A program made the translations under genes and the position numbers. A model generated the notes under the pieces. That model searched no databases. It saw nothing but the letters and a program-made list of their open reading frames with translations, and had not been told where the DNA came from. 35,614 bases of DNA, from NCBI GenBank assembly GCA_964593515.1, contig CAZQJH010000005.1, positions 1 through 35,614 of the forward strand, read 5' to 3'. This document shows positions 8,479 to 17,873 of this stretch, in pieces. Position 1 is the first letter of the stretch, and every line of letters begins with the position of its first letter. The stretch comes from JAXJYR01 sp964593515. GTDB taxonomy: Bacteria > Bacillota_I > Bacilli_A > Erysipelotrichales > Erysipelotrichaceae.

Positions 8479-9222
8479 TTAATATTCCACCTTTCCAATT
8501 TCAAATACTGGACCTTCTTTACAAATTCGATGGTACATATTTTCTTCTTTCTTATCTTTAGCTACACAAGCCATACAAGCACCAATTCCACAAGCCATAC
8601 GTGATTCAAATGACATATAACCTTTACTATATTTAGCTTCAACTGCTCTTAACATTGGAACTGGTCCACAACTATATGTAAAGTCACAAGTAATATTATT
8701 TTCATTAATAGCATCAATTACTGTTCCTTTAGTACCATAACTTCCATCCATAGTAGCTACATATACTTCACAACCTAAGGCTAAAAATGAAGCTTCATAA
8801 AACTTACTCTTCACATCATTAAATCCTAATACAACATAAACTTTTTTATTTAAATTACGATATTGTTTAGCTAATTCAAATAATGGTGGTACGCCAACTC
8901 CTCCACCAATCAATAAGACTTCATCTAATTCTTCATGAATTGGATAGGAAGAACCAAGTGGTCCAAAGATTTCAATTTCATCTCCACCTTTTTTAGTAGC
9001 TAATTCTTTAGTTCCATTTCCGACTACTTTATAAACAATCGCAAACATTCCATTTTCAATACTACTAATACTAATTGGTCTTTTTAATAAGAAACCATCA
9101 CATTTAACATTTACGAATTGTCCAGGTTTCATTTCACTAGCCATCTTCGCTTTAATCAGCATACGATATGTATCGCTAGCAACATTAACATTACTTACAA
9201 TTACTCCAACTTCACTTTGCAT
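8479..9222 (-). CDS. pyrK: Dihydroorotate dehydrogenase B, electron transfer subunit
   Basis: This 247-residue FAD and [2Fe-2S] protein carries electrons from PyrD's FMN to NAD+. The FAD-binding barrel has LKRPISISS, the NAD-binding half has LLIGGGVGVPP, and the C-terminal cluster ligands are CGIGACMAC plus a later cysteine in HRICKEGPV. Length is close to that of characterised PyrK proteins. It lies between pyrC (9 bases upstream) and pyrD (starts one base after its stop). With an NAD+-linked PyrDK pair, pyrimidines can be made without oxygen or quinones, fitting an anaerobic lifestyle. Confidence 0.95.
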   Translation of the reverse strand: MQSEVGVIVSNVNVASDTYRMLIKAKMASEMKPGQFVNVKCDGFLLKRPISISSIENGMFAIVYKVVGNGTKELATKKGGDEIEIFGPLGSSYPIHEELDEVLLIGGGVGVPPLFELAKQYRNLNKKVYVVLGFNDVKSKFYEASFLALGCEVYVATMDGSYGTKGTVIDAINENNITCDFTYSCGPVPMLRAVEAKYSKGYMSFESRMACGIGACMACVAKDKKEENMYHRICKEGPVFEIGKVEY

Positions 9223-9231
9223 ATTAACCTC

Positions 9232-10497
9232 CTACTTACGATATACTTCTTCACCATTTACTAAAGTTAATACCACTTCTCCTTGAGTTGAATATCCATT
9301 AAATGGGGTATTTTTACCTTTAGATAAGAATGAATTAATATCAATTTTACTTTCATAACTATCATCATATAAGAAACAATCAGCATCATAACCAACCATA
9401 ATCTTACCTTTATTAATTAAGTTGAAACGTTTAGCACTTGCATATGACATCCAATTAACTAATTGGGCTAAAGTAAAACGCTTATCTTCATATACAAATT
9501 TAGTATATAACAGTGGAAATGCTGTTTCTAAAGCTACAATTCCAAATGGTGCTTCACTCATTGGTTTAGCTTTTTCACTTTCACTGTGGGGAGCATGATC
9601 ATTCGCAATACAATCAATGGTTCCATCTAATAATCCTTGAATTAAAGCTTCTTGATCTTCTTTACTACGTAATGGTGGATTCATCTTTTCATTAGTACCA
9701 TTCACATCCATTTCATTTAATAATAAGTGATGTGCACTAACTTCCCCACTACAATCAACCCCTAAAGCTTTATATTGTCTTAAATATTCAACACTTTCTT
9801 TAGCTGACATATGACATACATGATATTTAACTTTAGTTTCTTGCGCTAATTTTAAATCACGTAAGAATTGTTCACTTTCACATTCACTAGGAATTCCAAT
9901 TAAACCTAATTCTTTATTTCTAATTCCTTCATGCATACAAGCTTGTGGTTTTCGATAATTCATATCTTCAGTATGAGCAACAATCATAGCATCTAATGCT
10001 TTAGCTTTAAGCATTGCTTGTTTCATCATTGCTTCACTTGCAACCCCTACTCCATCATCTGAGAAATATTTAAGTCCTAAAGCTACGATATCTTCCATAT
10101 CACTTAAAGCTTCTCCTTTTTCTTGTTTAGTAATTGTTGCATAAGGAATAACATTAACTTTCGCATCACTTTTAATTTTAGCTAGATAATCTTTCATCAC
10201 TAAGGCATTATCTGGTGATGGAATAACATTAGGCATTACAAATACTGTTGTGAATCCTCCATGAGCTGCAGCCATGGTTCCACTTTCAATTGTTTCTTTA
10301 TGTTCATATCCTGGTTCTCTTAAATGAACATGAACATCAATTAATCCTGGTAATAACATCGCATTATGTGCATCAATTACTTCACAATCAACATCAATTT
10401 TACTTTCAATTGCAATAAATTTACCTTGATCAATTAATACTTCAACATTTTGTAATTGATCATCGATTAAAACTCGAGCATTTATAATCTTTTTCAT
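9232..10497 (-). CDS. pyrC: Dihydroorotase
   Basis: This 421-residue zinc amidohydrolase cyclises carbamoyl aspartate to dihydroorotate. The metal-binding signature DVHVHLREPG is intact near residue 60, and CIANDHAPH supplies the later metal aspartate region. Length and motifs match the class I (PyrC of Bacillus type) dihydroorotases and not the shorter enterobacterial class II. The ATG is three bases downstream of the pyrB stop. Substrate is inferred from the operon, since allantoinase and hydantoinase are related, but there is little doubt here. Confidence 0.95.
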   Translation of the reverse strand: MKKIINARVLIDDQLQNVEVLIDQGKFIAIESKIDVDCEVIDAHNAMLLPGLIDVHVHLREPGYEHKETIESGTMAAAHGGFTTVFVMPNVIPSPDNALVMKDYLAKIKSDAKVNVIPYATITKQEKGEALSDMEDIVALGLKYFSDDGVGVASEAMMKQAMLKAKALDAMIVAHTEDMNYRKPQACMHEGIRNKELGLIGIPSECESEQFLRDLKLAQETKVKYHVCHMSAKESVEYLRQYKALGVDCSGEVSAHHLLLNEMDVNGTNEKMNPPLRSKEDQEALIQGLLDGTIDCIANDHAPHSESEKAKPMSEAPFGIVALETAFPLLYTKFVYEDKRFTLAQLVNWMSYASAKRFNLINKGKIMVGYDADCFLYDDSYESKIDINSFLSKGKNTPFNGYSTQGEVVLTLVNGEEVYRK

Positions 10498-10500
10498 ATT

Positions 10501-11400
10501 TTATCTACCTCTTTTAAATGGTTGATATCCTAAAGCTCTTCGAATACAAGCTTTACGAATTAATACACCATTACTCATTTGTTTAAAGATACGTGAATTA
10601 CTTGCTTCTACTAAATCACTATCAATTTCCACGCCACGATTAACTGGTGCTGGATGCATAATAATCGCATGTGCTTGCATCATTGCAGCTCTTTCTTTAG
10701 TTAATCCATATTGTTTTAAGTAATCTTCTTTACTCATCTTCATGGTACTTTCATGACGTTCATGTTGGATTCTTAACATCATTACCACATCCGCCCATTT
10801 CACAATCTCATCAATTTCTTGATATGGTTCTCCTTCATCCATCCACTCTTTAGGTCCAGAAAAACAAACTTCTCCTCCTAAGGTAGCCATCGCATCTTTC
10901 ATTGAATGAGCTACTCTTGAATGAGCAATATCACCAATAATTGCTACTTTAATACCTTTAAAGGTTTCAAATTCTTGATAGATAGTTAATAAATCTAATA
11001 AACATTGGGTTGGATGATTACCACAACCATCTCCAGCATTTAAGATAGGAATATTAATATTTTCTAATTGTTTAAAATATTCATCTTCTTTATGACGAAT
11101 AACTAGTGCATCATAACCAATTGCTTCAAAGGTTTTAACTGTATCATATAAAGATTCTCCCTTTTCAACACTACTTCCTTGAGCACTAAAGTTTTCCACC
11201 TTTGCCCCTAATTGATGTTGCGCACTACAGAAAGAGAAGTGCGTTCTAGTACTTGGCTCAAAAAAAAGATTAGCAACTAACGTCCTACGAGGTAATTGCC
11301 AATCTGATTGAGAACTAGAAAAAGCTTGCGCGTCAAAGATAATATCAAAAATATCTTTTTCAGTTAAATCTTTCATACTTAACAAACTATTCTTGTTCAT
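10501..11400 (-). CDS. pyrB: Aspartate carbamoyltransferase catalytic chain
   Basis: This 299-residue enzyme condenses carbamoyl phosphate with aspartate. The carbamoyl phosphate loop FEPSTRTHFSF is intact, followed by the second signature HPTQCLLDLLTI and the aspartate-binding MHPAPVNRG near the C terminus. It is the first gene of the operon, with AGGAGG upstream of ATG 11400 and a PyrR-type attenuator in its leader. No regulatory pyrI gene is visible, as usual for Firmicutes that regulate with PyrR. Confidence 0.97.
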   Translation of the reverse strand: MNKNSLLSMKDLTEKDIFDIIFDAQAFSSSQSDWQLPRRTLVANLFFEPSTRTHFSFCSAQHQLGAKVENFSAQGSSVEKGESLYDTVKTFEAIGYDALVIRHKEDEYFKQLENINIPILNAGDGCGNHPTQCLLDLLTIYQEFETFKGIKVAIIGDIAHSRVAHSMKDAMATLGGEVCFSGPKEWMDEGEPYQEIDEIVKWADVVMMLRIQHERHESTMKMSKEDYLKQYGLTKERAAMMQAHAIIMHPAPVNRGVEIDSDLVEASNSRIFKQMSNGVLIRKACIRRALGYQPFKRGR

Positions 11401-11421
11401 ATATTTATCCTCCTAATTTAT

Positions 11422-11457
11422 AAAATAAAGACCCATTTGAGTATACAAAAGGGCCTT
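11422..11457 (-). terminator. Attenuator terminator in the pyr leader
   Basis: On the minus strand AAGGCCC-TTTTG, loop TATACT, CAAAT-GGGTCTT forms a long stem with one T/T mismatch and is followed by TATTTT. It lies just before the pyrB ribosome binding site. The left arm (with 11458-11459) can instead pair with 11502-11513, giving an antiterminator. Confidence 0.85.
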
Positions 11458-11477
11458 AAGGTTCAATATTAAATTCG

Positions 11478-11508
11478 CCTTCATAACCTCTCTGGATTAC
11501 ATTAAAGG
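11478..11508 (-). promoter_or_regulatory. PyrR-binding anti-antiterminator hairpin
   Basis: The minus strand holds UAAUC-CAGAGA-GGUUA (11484-11499), matching the PyrR binding loop consensus with its CNGNGA hexaloop (11489-11494), and the hairpin extends down to CCUU/AAGG. In the known mechanism, UMP-bound PyrR stabilises this hairpin, frees the terminator and lowers pyr expression. The alternative antiterminator pairs 11502-11513 with 11449-11459. pyrR itself is not in the window and must lie elsewhere. Confidence 0.88.
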
Positions 11509-11531
11509 ACCTTCTTTTTTTCTTCTCGAAT

Positions 11532-11559
11532 ATTTTACCATATATTAGTAATAATACAA
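11532..11559 (-). promoter_or_regulatory. Promoter of the pyrimidine operon
   Basis: On the minus strand TTGTAT (11554-11559), 16 bases, then TAAAAT (11532-11537) with a TGG extended -10. The predicted start is near 11525, so the leader includes the complete attenuator. The -35 lies about 28 bases after the stop of the exonuclease gene, and no terminator stands between them. Confidence 0.65.
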
Positions 11560-11586
11560 GTACTTTTAAGCATTTTCATAAAGTTT

Positions 11587-12537
11587 TCATAACGATTCTT
11601 CATCAACAATTAAACTTTCAATTAAACGTTGATTTCGCTTTTGTACTTTAAAATAATAACTTAATTCTTTAATTTGATTATTAAGACTTAAATCAACCAT
11701 TACTTCATCATCTACTACTAATTTAAGCATAACTTGTAATTCAGTATAGTTAACTAATTGTTCATCAATCATTAAACCTTCATCATTATATTCAATTAAC
11801 TTTTCATTTGATATTAATAACTTAAATAATTCTAAATTAGCTTCATCTAAGACAATTTCATATTCTTCATTAAGATAAGGCATAAAACGTTGAATTCGAC
11901 GCTCTTTTTGTTGTTTAGCTACTCTAGCTTTAACTAAGATCATCTTTTGAGCTTTCTTTTCATAATAATCTTTTAGAAAGTCCATATTAAGTTCATGCTT
12001 TGCTTGATATAAGTTATAAATAATCATTAAATCTTTCGCATCATTTAAAGCATGATGACTTGTTTTTTCTTCAATAAAAAAAGCTTTTTTTATATTTTCT
12101 AAGGATAATGCTTCATATTTTTCTTGCATCAAATCACAGATATAAGTTGTAATTTCTTTTTGCGCATCAACTACCCCTTGATAACAAGCATCATCTAACT
12201 TATAACGATTACAAGCTTGACATAAGGTACGTCCATCATCAGGACCAAAACTAAGAAAGCGATATGGTTTCCTAAAACTTGCTAACCAAGTCATAAATTC
12301 TTGATGTACAAGTGGAAAATTAGCCGCTTGTTTAATCATACTACTATCTAATTTAGTCATTTTAGCTACTTGTTTAGTTAACTTTTTAAAATTTAATGGT
12401 CTAACTAAAGAATAAAAGGTTTCTAATTTACCATTAACTTTTACACAAGCACCAATACTAATAATACTTTGATGAAAACCTAAATAATCATAAGTACGAT
12501 CAAATTCTAAATCAATAAATACATCTAATTTATTCAC
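11587..12537 (-). CDS. DEDDh-type 3'-5' exonuclease
   Basis: This 316-residue protein has an RNase T/DnaQ-like exonuclease fold in its first ~185 residues. Exo I reads VFIDLEFD (Asp and Glu metal ligands), Exo II lies around FLSFGPDDGRTL, and Exo III HHALNDAKDL supplies the histidine and aspartate of a DEDDh site. The remaining ~130 residues are charged and not recognised. Whether it trims DNA or RNA cannot be said. Its start overlaps the end of the metallophosphoesterase gene by 8 bases, so the two are co-translated and may share a nucleic acid or nucleotide role. TGA stop. Confidence 0.85.
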   Translation of the reverse strand: MNKLDVFIDLEFDRTYDYLGFHQSIISIGACVKVNGKLETFYSLVRPLNFKKLTKQVAKMTKLDSSMIKQAANFPLVHQEFMTWLASFRKPYRFLSFGPDDGRTLCQACNRYKLDDACYQGVVDAQKEITTYICDLMQEKYEALSLENIKKAFFIEEKTSHHALNDAKDLMIIYNLYQAKHELNMDFLKDYYEKKAQKMILVKARVAKQQKERRIQRFMPYLNEEYEIVLDEANLELFKLLISNEKLIEYNDEGLMIDEQLVNYTELQVMLKLVVDDEVMVDLSLNNQIKELSYYFKVQKRNQRLIESLIVDEESL

Positions 12538-13357
12538 TATATAAACTCACTCCAATCAAATGTGGATAAGCATTAATTCGTTGTGGACAAGAACAATTAC
12601 CTAAACCACGACTTACAAACATTACACTTGAATCTAACTTATATAATCCATCACAATATTTAGGAAAAAAACCTTGATTAGGGGCAAAGATACCATGTTT
12701 TTTCCGGTATTGCATAGCTCCCCCATGAGCATGTCCACTAAATACTAAATTAAAATTAGCTTGTGCATACATTGAGAAAAATTCTGGACGATGAGCTAAT
12801 AAGATTGAAAAATCATTACCACAAGTTTTAGCTAATTGTTTAACCATCAAATCATAAGCTTGTTTATCATGATGATAATAAATATAATCTTTAATCCCTG
12901 CTATTTTAATAACGTCATGACCCCTTTTTAATTCACAAACTTCATTAGCTAAGACTTTTACCTTCTTACTAGTTAAATAATGGATTAATAATTCATGTTG
13001 AGGATTATTTAATTCATGATTACCTAAAACAAAATAAATTTCTAAATCATTTAAAGCTTCAATTAAATCAAAGACAGGCTTTAACTGCGCAAAACTACTA
13101 TTATAATTAATCAAATCCCCGCTAATAAATAAATAATCAGGTTGATATGCTTTAATCTTTTTTAATAAGTAACTTTGATTAAAACCAAAGTTACAATTAT
13201 GTAAATCACTTAAAAGCATAATCTTTTTACCATTAAATCCTTTAGGTATTTGTTTATTACAATATTTAAATTTATCTACTTTAATCTTTTTATTTTGATA
13301 ATAACAAAAGCCAACAATTCCAGCTAAACTAGCTACTTTTACTATTTCTTTTTTCAT
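12530..13357 (-). CDS. Metallophosphoesterase (YkuE-like)
   Basis: This is a calcineurin-type phosphoesterase of about 275 residues. The metal-site series is complete: SDLHN, SGDLIN, LGNHEL, LLAHRP and SGHAHGG. A short hydrophobic stretch at residues ~4-20 may hold the protein at the membrane, as in the YkuE/LpxH-like branch. I start it at ATG 13357, which has AGAAGTGA upstream and a TATAAT at 13383-13388. The open frame extends 35 codons further, but that stretch runs through the terminator of the upstream gene. Substrate unknown. Confidence 0.87.
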   Translation of the reverse strand: MKKEIVKVASLAGIVGFCYYQNKKIKVDKFKYCNKQIPKGFNGKKIMLLSDLHNCNFGFNQSYLLKKIKAYQPDYLFISGDLINYNSSFAQLKPVFDLIEALNDLEIYFVLGNHELNNPQHELLIHYLTSKKVKVLANEVCELKRGHDVIKIAGIKDYIYYHHDKQAYDLMVKQLAKTCGNDFSILLAHRPEFFSMYAQANFNLVFSGHAHGGAMQYRKKHGIFAPNQGFFPKYCDGLYKLDSSVMFVSRGLGNCSCPQRINAYPHLIGVSLYSE

Positions 13358-13382
13358 AAAATCACTTCTTTCGATTGATTTC

Positions 13383-13388
13383 ATTATA
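13383..13388 (-). promoter_or_regulatory. -10 box for the metallophosphoesterase/exonuclease unit
   Basis: TATAAT on the minus strand lies 25 bases before the chosen start. The -35 region is weak (TTTCAA at 17 bases). It supports starting the gene at 13357. Confidence 0.5.
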
Positions 13389-13423
13389 ACATACCCCCTA
13401 TTTAATTGAAATAACATAACATA

Positions 13424-13457
13424 ATAAAAACCGTAACGAGTAAAATTCGTTACGGTT
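13424..13457 (-). terminator. Terminator of the methionine operon
   Basis: On the minus strand AACCGTAACGA, a short loop and TCGTTACGGTT are followed by a T run. It starts six bases after the stop of the ArsC-like gene. Confidence 0.9.
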
Positions 13458-13462
13458 ATCAT

Positions 13463-13813
13463 TTAGCTTAGTTTACTTTGCCATTCATCTTCTTTAAAGC
13501 CAACTAAAATAAGATCATTATCAACTACAATTGGTCTTTTTACTAACATTCCATTAGTAGCTAATAAATGTAATTGGTCTTCTTCATCCATTTCAATTAA
13601 TTTATCTTTTAATTTTAATTCTTTATACAAATTACCACTTGTATTGAAGAATTTCTTTAATGGTAAACCACTTTTAATATACCATTCTTTTAATTCTTCA
13701 TAAGTTGGATTATTTTCCACAATATGACGTTCTTCAAAAGCTTGGTTTTGTTGAAGCAACCACTTACGTGCTTTAATACAAGTTGAACATTTAGGATAAC
13801 ATACAAATAGCAT
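13463..13813 (-). CDS. ArsC/Spx family thioredoxin-fold protein
   Basis: This small protein of 116 residues has the arsenate reductase/Spx fold. Its N terminus, FVCYPKCSTCIKA, carries the CxxC pair (Cys9, Cys12) and the RPIVV segment near residue 93 matches the RPL/RPI motif of the family. Members are arsenate reductases, Spx-type RNA polymerase regulators or uncharacterised YffB-like proteins. Spx proper is about 131 residues, so this is more likely a YffB-like or MgsR-like member, but sequence alone does not settle it. It is the last gene of the methionine operon, 15 bases after the MTHFR fusion, with AAGGAG before the ATG. Confidence 0.83.
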   Translation of the reverse strand: MLFVCYPKCSTCIKARKWLLQQNQAFEERHIVENNPTYEELKEWYIKSGLPLKKFFNTSGNLYKELKLKDKLIEMDEEDQLHLLATNGMLVKRPIVVDNDLILVGFKEDEWQSKLS

Positions 13814-13828
13814 TTTAATTCTCCTTAA

Positions 13829-15547
13829 TTATAATGTGTGAATATGATCCATAATAGCTTTAATAATCGTTACGCGGTTAAATGGCGTAATTAAATAGAA
13901 ACCATCACAATCATCTTTAATTTCATCAACAATACGACAACTTGTCATAATTGCTAATTCATTACCTTCTTCTTTACTTTTTCCTTCATATAAATCAATA
14001 AAACGTTGATCAACCATCATTCCATTAATTTCATTATGCATAAATAAAGCATTACGATATGAAACAATTGGCATAATTCCCGCTAAGATATAAGCATCTA
14101 ATTCTTGTTTAGCTAAGCGTAAATTATCAATAGCTTGTTGGGTATGAATTGGTTGTGTTAAGAAAGCTACAACCCCTTGTTTAACTTTACGTTTAGCTTT
14201 TTCTAATTCAGCTTTAAAGTTAACTGCATTTAAGTTTAAAGCTGCGAAAATCATAAATGGTTGTGGGAATAAAGTATCATTTAATTCTTTAATATATCCA
14301 GCTAAAGTTTGACTATTAAAGTTAAATACCGCCTTAACAACATCTTTATCTTCACTAGCAATTGGATCTCCTGTTACAACTAAGATATTATCAACTTGTT
14401 CAATTGCTAAACCATATAATAAAGCTTTAGTTGCATTAATATTACGATCACGACAAGTCATATGGGGAATCATATCCATTTGTAATTCTCTTTTTAATTT
14501 ACAAGCTAAAATACTACTATCAACTCTTACTCGAGCAATTGGACAATCAGCAATCGTAATTGCATCAACTCCATGCTCTTTTAAATAAGCAGCATTAGCC
14601 ATAAACTTCGAAATATCACAGTTGTTAGGTGGATCAAATTCAACTGCTACAATCTTTTTACCTTGTTTTAATTTATTTAATAAATGATTTTGATGATTAG
14701 AAGTAATTTTATCCATAGCTTCTTCATCACTAATATCAGCATAAGTTAAATGTTCACACATTTCTTTAACTAATTCCATATAATAAGGGGTTGTACCACA
14801 ACAACCTCCTAAAATACTAACACCTTTATTAGCTATTTCTTGCATAATAGTTGCATAATATTGGGCATTATCTTGATATTTAACACTACGTTCTTGAATA
14901 CTAGGATATCCAGCATTAGGCATCATAGCTACAACATCTTGATTAAAATCAAAGAATCTAGCTAATGATGACATATGAGTTGGACCACAAATACAATTTA
15001 AACCAATAACATCAATTGCTTCACATTTACGATATCCTTCAATTAACTTAGTTAATGGTTTACCTAATTTCGTATAACCATCCCCACTTAGGGCATAAGA
15101 TACGATAATATGTGCATTACTTACTTTAGCTTTTAAATAATGACAAATATCATAAATACCTTCATCACTAGCTAACGTTTCAAATAAGAAATTAGTTATT
15201 CCCTCTTCAATAAAGACATCTACTAATTTTTGATATTGTTCATAAACTTTTTCTTCTCTAGTAGCAACTAATGGTCCTAAATCAGCATAAATTTTAGCTT
15301 CATAACCATTAATTGCTTCTTTAGCACAATCACAAGCAATTTTAATTTTATGTTTAATTTCTTTAAAGCTTTCCACACTTTCATTTAAACCAAACGTATG
15401 TGTTTTAATCGCATTACATCCAGCTTGTAAATATTCTTGATGTATTTTAATAATTCGTTGGGGATATTGGTAAGCATTAGCGCATGACTCATTATATAAA
15501 GTTTCATAATAAGTTGCGAAAGCTCCATCAAATATAAATCTAGACAT
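13829..15547 (-). CDS. Homocysteine S-methyltransferase / methylenetetrahydrofolate reductase fusion
   Basis: This 572-residue protein has two enzymes. Residues 1-~270 form a zinc-dependent homocysteine methyltransferase with all three ligands (Cys185 in GLNCICGP, Cys249 and Cys250 in GGCCGTTP). Residues ~290-572 form a MetF-like 5,10-methylene-THF reductase barrel (KIVAVEFDPP, CRDRN, VVTGDP). The layout matches B. subtilis YitJ. The reductase would make 5-methyl-THF for the neighbouring MetH; the methyltransferase domain could use S-methylmethionine or SAM. The ATG at 15547 overlaps the metH stop by 8 bases and has AAGGAGG upstream. Confidence 0.93.
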   Translation of the reverse strand: MSRFIFDGAFATYYETLYNESCANAYQYPQRIIKIHQEYLQAGCNAIKTHTFGLNESVESFKEIKHKIKIACDCAKEAINGYEAKIYADLGPLVATREEKVYEQYQKLVDVFIEEGITNFLFETLASDEGIYDICHYLKAKVSNAHIIVSYALSGDGYTKLGKPLTKLIEGYRKCEAIDVIGLNCICGPTHMSSLARFFDFNQDVVAMMPNAGYPSIQERSVKYQDNAQYYATIMQEIANKGVSILGGCCGTTPYYMELVKEMCEHLTYADISDEEAMDKITSNHQNHLLNKLKQGKKIVAVEFDPPNNCDISKFMANAAYLKEHGVDAITIADCPIARVRVDSSILACKLKRELQMDMIPHMTCRDRNINATKALLYGLAIEQVDNILVVTGDPIASEDKDVVKAVFNFNSQTLAGYIKELNDTLFPQPFMIFAALNLNAVNFKAELEKAKRKVKQGVVAFLTQPIHTQQAIDNLRLAKQELDAYILAGIMPIVSYRNALFMHNEINGMMVDQRFIDLYEGKSKEEGNELAIMTSCRIVDEIKDDCDGFYLITPFNRVTIIKAIMDHIHTL

Positions 15548-17873
15548 TAAAGACCTCCTTAGCTATATCTGCTGAATGTTTAGCATCTTTAGCATAATAA
15601 TCAGCTTTAATACTTTGCGCATATTCTTCACTAACAACTGCTCCTCCAACCATAATTTTACATGGATGATTAGCATCATGTAGTGCTTTTACGGTTTTTT
15701 CCATTGATTTTAAGGTTGTTGTCATCAAAGCACTTAAACCAATTAAATATATATTTTCTTTAATAGCTACTTCCACAATCTTTTCACTAGGTACATCTTT
15801 ACCTAAGTCATAGATTTCAAAACCATAATTTTCTAAGACAATCTTCACAATATTTTTTCCAATATCATGAACATCACCTTCAACGGTAGCTAATAAGATT
15901 TTACCTTTACTGATACTATCTTGACCACTATTTTGCATATGTTTCTTAATTTCATCAAAACCTTGTTGTGATGCATTAGCAGCATTAATTAATTGTGGTA
16001 AGTATAACTTTTTAGCTTCAAATAAATCACCAACTTCATCAAGAGCTGGGATTAAATATTCATTCACAATTTCTAATGGTTCATGATCAACTAATAATTT
16101 AGCACATAAACTTCTAGTTTCTTCTTTTAATCCTTTAATAACTGCTTGTTGTAAGGTTAAAGTAGTTGTTGATGTAACATTACTTACTTGCGTATTAGCA
16201 TACTTTTCAAGATAATCATTAGCACTTTCATCTAACATATTTAAGACTCTAAAACTATCGACAGCTTGCATCATTACTTCTTGATTAGGATTAATAATTG
16301 GCATATCTAAACCAGCTTGTAAAGCTAAAGTTAAGAATGCTTGATTAATTAATAAACGTCTTGGTAAACCAAAAGAAATATTACTTACCCCTAAACATGT
16401 TTTAACCCCTAGGTTTTCTTTAACTAACTTTAAAGCATCAATAGTTTGTTTAGCCCCTTGAGCTTGAGCTGAAACAGTTAATACTAAACAATCAACAAAA
16501 ATACGTTCTTTACTAATACCATATTTATTGGCATATTCTAAAATATCTTTAGCACATAAATATCTTTGATATGGATCATCACTAATTCCATTTTCATCTA
16601 AAGCTAAAGCAATCACATTAGCTCCATATTTAGCAATATGTGGTAAGATATTATCCATTATTTCATGTTCCCCATTAATTGAATTAACATTAGGAATACC
16701 ATGATAAATACGTAAAGCTGCTTCAATTACTTCCGGATTAGTTGAATCAATTTGTAATGGTACATCTACTACTCCTTGTAACTGTTTAACTACTTCAACC
16801 ATCATGGCTTTTTCATCAATTCCAGCTAATCCCACATTAACATCTAAGATTTTAGCTCCAGCTTCAACTTGTTCTAAAGCAATTTGAATAATCTTATCAA
16901 TATCATGTTCTAATAAAGCTTGTTTCATTACTTTATTACCAGTTGGATTAATTCGTTCCCCAATCACATTAATATCATCTAAACAAACAAATGTTGTTGG
17001 AGTACATACATAACTTTTTACTTCACAATTATTTTCCACATATTCAAGCTTTAAAGCTTTTAAAGCTTGAATAAAACTTGGTTCACTACCACAACATCCA
17101 CCAACATATTTAACCTTAGAATGATTAAATTTAGTCATACTAGCAGCAAATGAATCAGCATTTAAACTATATGTATTAGTAATTGGATCAGGTAAACCAG
17201 CATTAGCTTTCACAATTAATGGTAAATTAGTAACCTTAGCCATTCTTTCAACTATTGGTAATAATTCATCTGGTCCTAAAGAACAGTTAACCCCTAAGGC
17301 ATCAACGCCTAAACGATCACAGGTAAAAGCAAAACTTTCCACACAACATCCGGTAAAACTACGCATATCTGCTTCAAAAGACATGGTAACAAAAATATCC
17401 ATATCACTATTTTCTTTAGCAGCTAAAATAGCTGTCTTAATTTCCATTAAATCACTCATTGTTTCAAAAACAACTAAGTCAATTCCTACTTCTTTAGCTG
17501 CCACAATCATTTCACGATATATTTCATAAGCTTCATCAACTTTTAAATAACCATTAGGTTCTAATAATTCCCCAATTGGTCCAACATCTAAAGCAACACG
17601 AGCTTTACCATTAGCTACTTTTAAAGCACTACGTAAATTAGCTTGCACAACTTGCGTAACACTATATCCACTATCTTTTAGTTTTTTACGATTAGCCCCA
17701 AAAGTATTAGCATAGATAATATCACTTCCTGCATCAATATAAGCTTGATGAATTTTTTCTACTACTTCAGGATGTAACATCCCAAAAACCTCTGGAATTT
17801 CCCCAGGTTTTAAACCATAACTTTGTAATTGAGTACCCATCGCCCCATCTAATAAAATAACTTTATGATCCAC
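15540..17873 (-). CDS. metH: Cobalamin-dependent methionine synthase lacking the activation domain
   Basis: This 777-residue enzyme moves a methyl group from 5-methyl-THF through cobalamin to homocysteine. Domains in order are: homocysteine-binding (1-~285; zinc ligands Cys197, Cys260, Cys261), pterin-binding (~295-550; INVIGERINPTG), cap (~565-650) and B12-binding (~655-777; DVHDIG with His669 as cobalt ligand). The ~300-residue reactivation domain found at the end of E. coli MetH is absent, and a separate activation protein is encoded just upstream. The start is GTG at 17873, with AGGAGG eight bases before, overlapping the upstream stop by 11 bases. No B12 or SAM riboswitch is evident in front of the operon. 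Confidence 0.94.
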   Translation of the reverse strand: MDHKVILLDGAMGTQLQSYGLKPGEIPEVFGMLHPEVVEKIHQAYIDAGSDIIYANTFGANRKKLKDSGYSVTQVVQANLRSALKVANGKARVALDVGPIGELLEPNGYLKVDEAYEIYREMIVAAKEVGIDLVVFETMSDLMEIKTAILAAKENSDMDIFVTMSFEADMRSFTGCCVESFAFTCDRLGVDALGVNCSLGPDELLPIVERMAKVTNLPLIVKANAGLPDPITNTYSLNADSFAASMTKFNHSKVKYVGGCCGSEPSFIQALKALKLEYVENNCEVKSYVCTPTTFVCLDDINVIGERINPTGNKVMKQALLEHDIDKIIQIALEQVEAGAKILDVNVGLAGIDEKAMMVEVVKQLQGVVDVPLQIDSTNPEVIEAALRIYHGIPNVNSINGEHEIMDNILPHIAKYGANVIALALDENGISDDPYQRYLCAKDILEYANKYGISKERIFVDCLVLTVSAQAQGAKQTIDALKLVKENLGVKTCLGVSNISFGLPRRLLINQAFLTLALQAGLDMPIINPNQEVMMQAVDSFRVLNMLDESANDYLEKYANTQVSNVTSTTTLTLQQAVIKGLKEETRSLCAKLLVDHEPLEIVNEYLIPALDEVGDLFEAKKLYLPQLINAANASQQGFDEIKKHMQNSGQDSISKGKILLATVEGDVHDIGKNIVKIVLENYGFEIYDLGKDVPSEKIVEVAIKENIYLIGLSALMTTTLKSMEKTVKALHDANHPCKIMVGGAVVSEEYAQSIKADYYAKDAKHSADIAKEVFNV

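Noticed and set aside
8478..8504. Earlier TTG start for pyrD giving nine extra residues
   Set aside because: It would overlap pyrK and lacks a good ribosome binding site, while ATG 8477 has AAAGGTGG and begins just after the pyrK stop.
8029..8604. 191-codon open frame on the plus strand
   Set aside because: It lies antisense to pyrD and pyrK, both of which have clear family motifs; its protein has low-complexity Ser/Phe/Thr composition and no ribosome binding site.
13358..13462. N-terminal extension of the metallophosphoesterase (35 residues)
   Set aside because: It reads through the terminator hairpin and the -10 box; ATG 13357 has the better ribosome binding site and a family-like N terminus.
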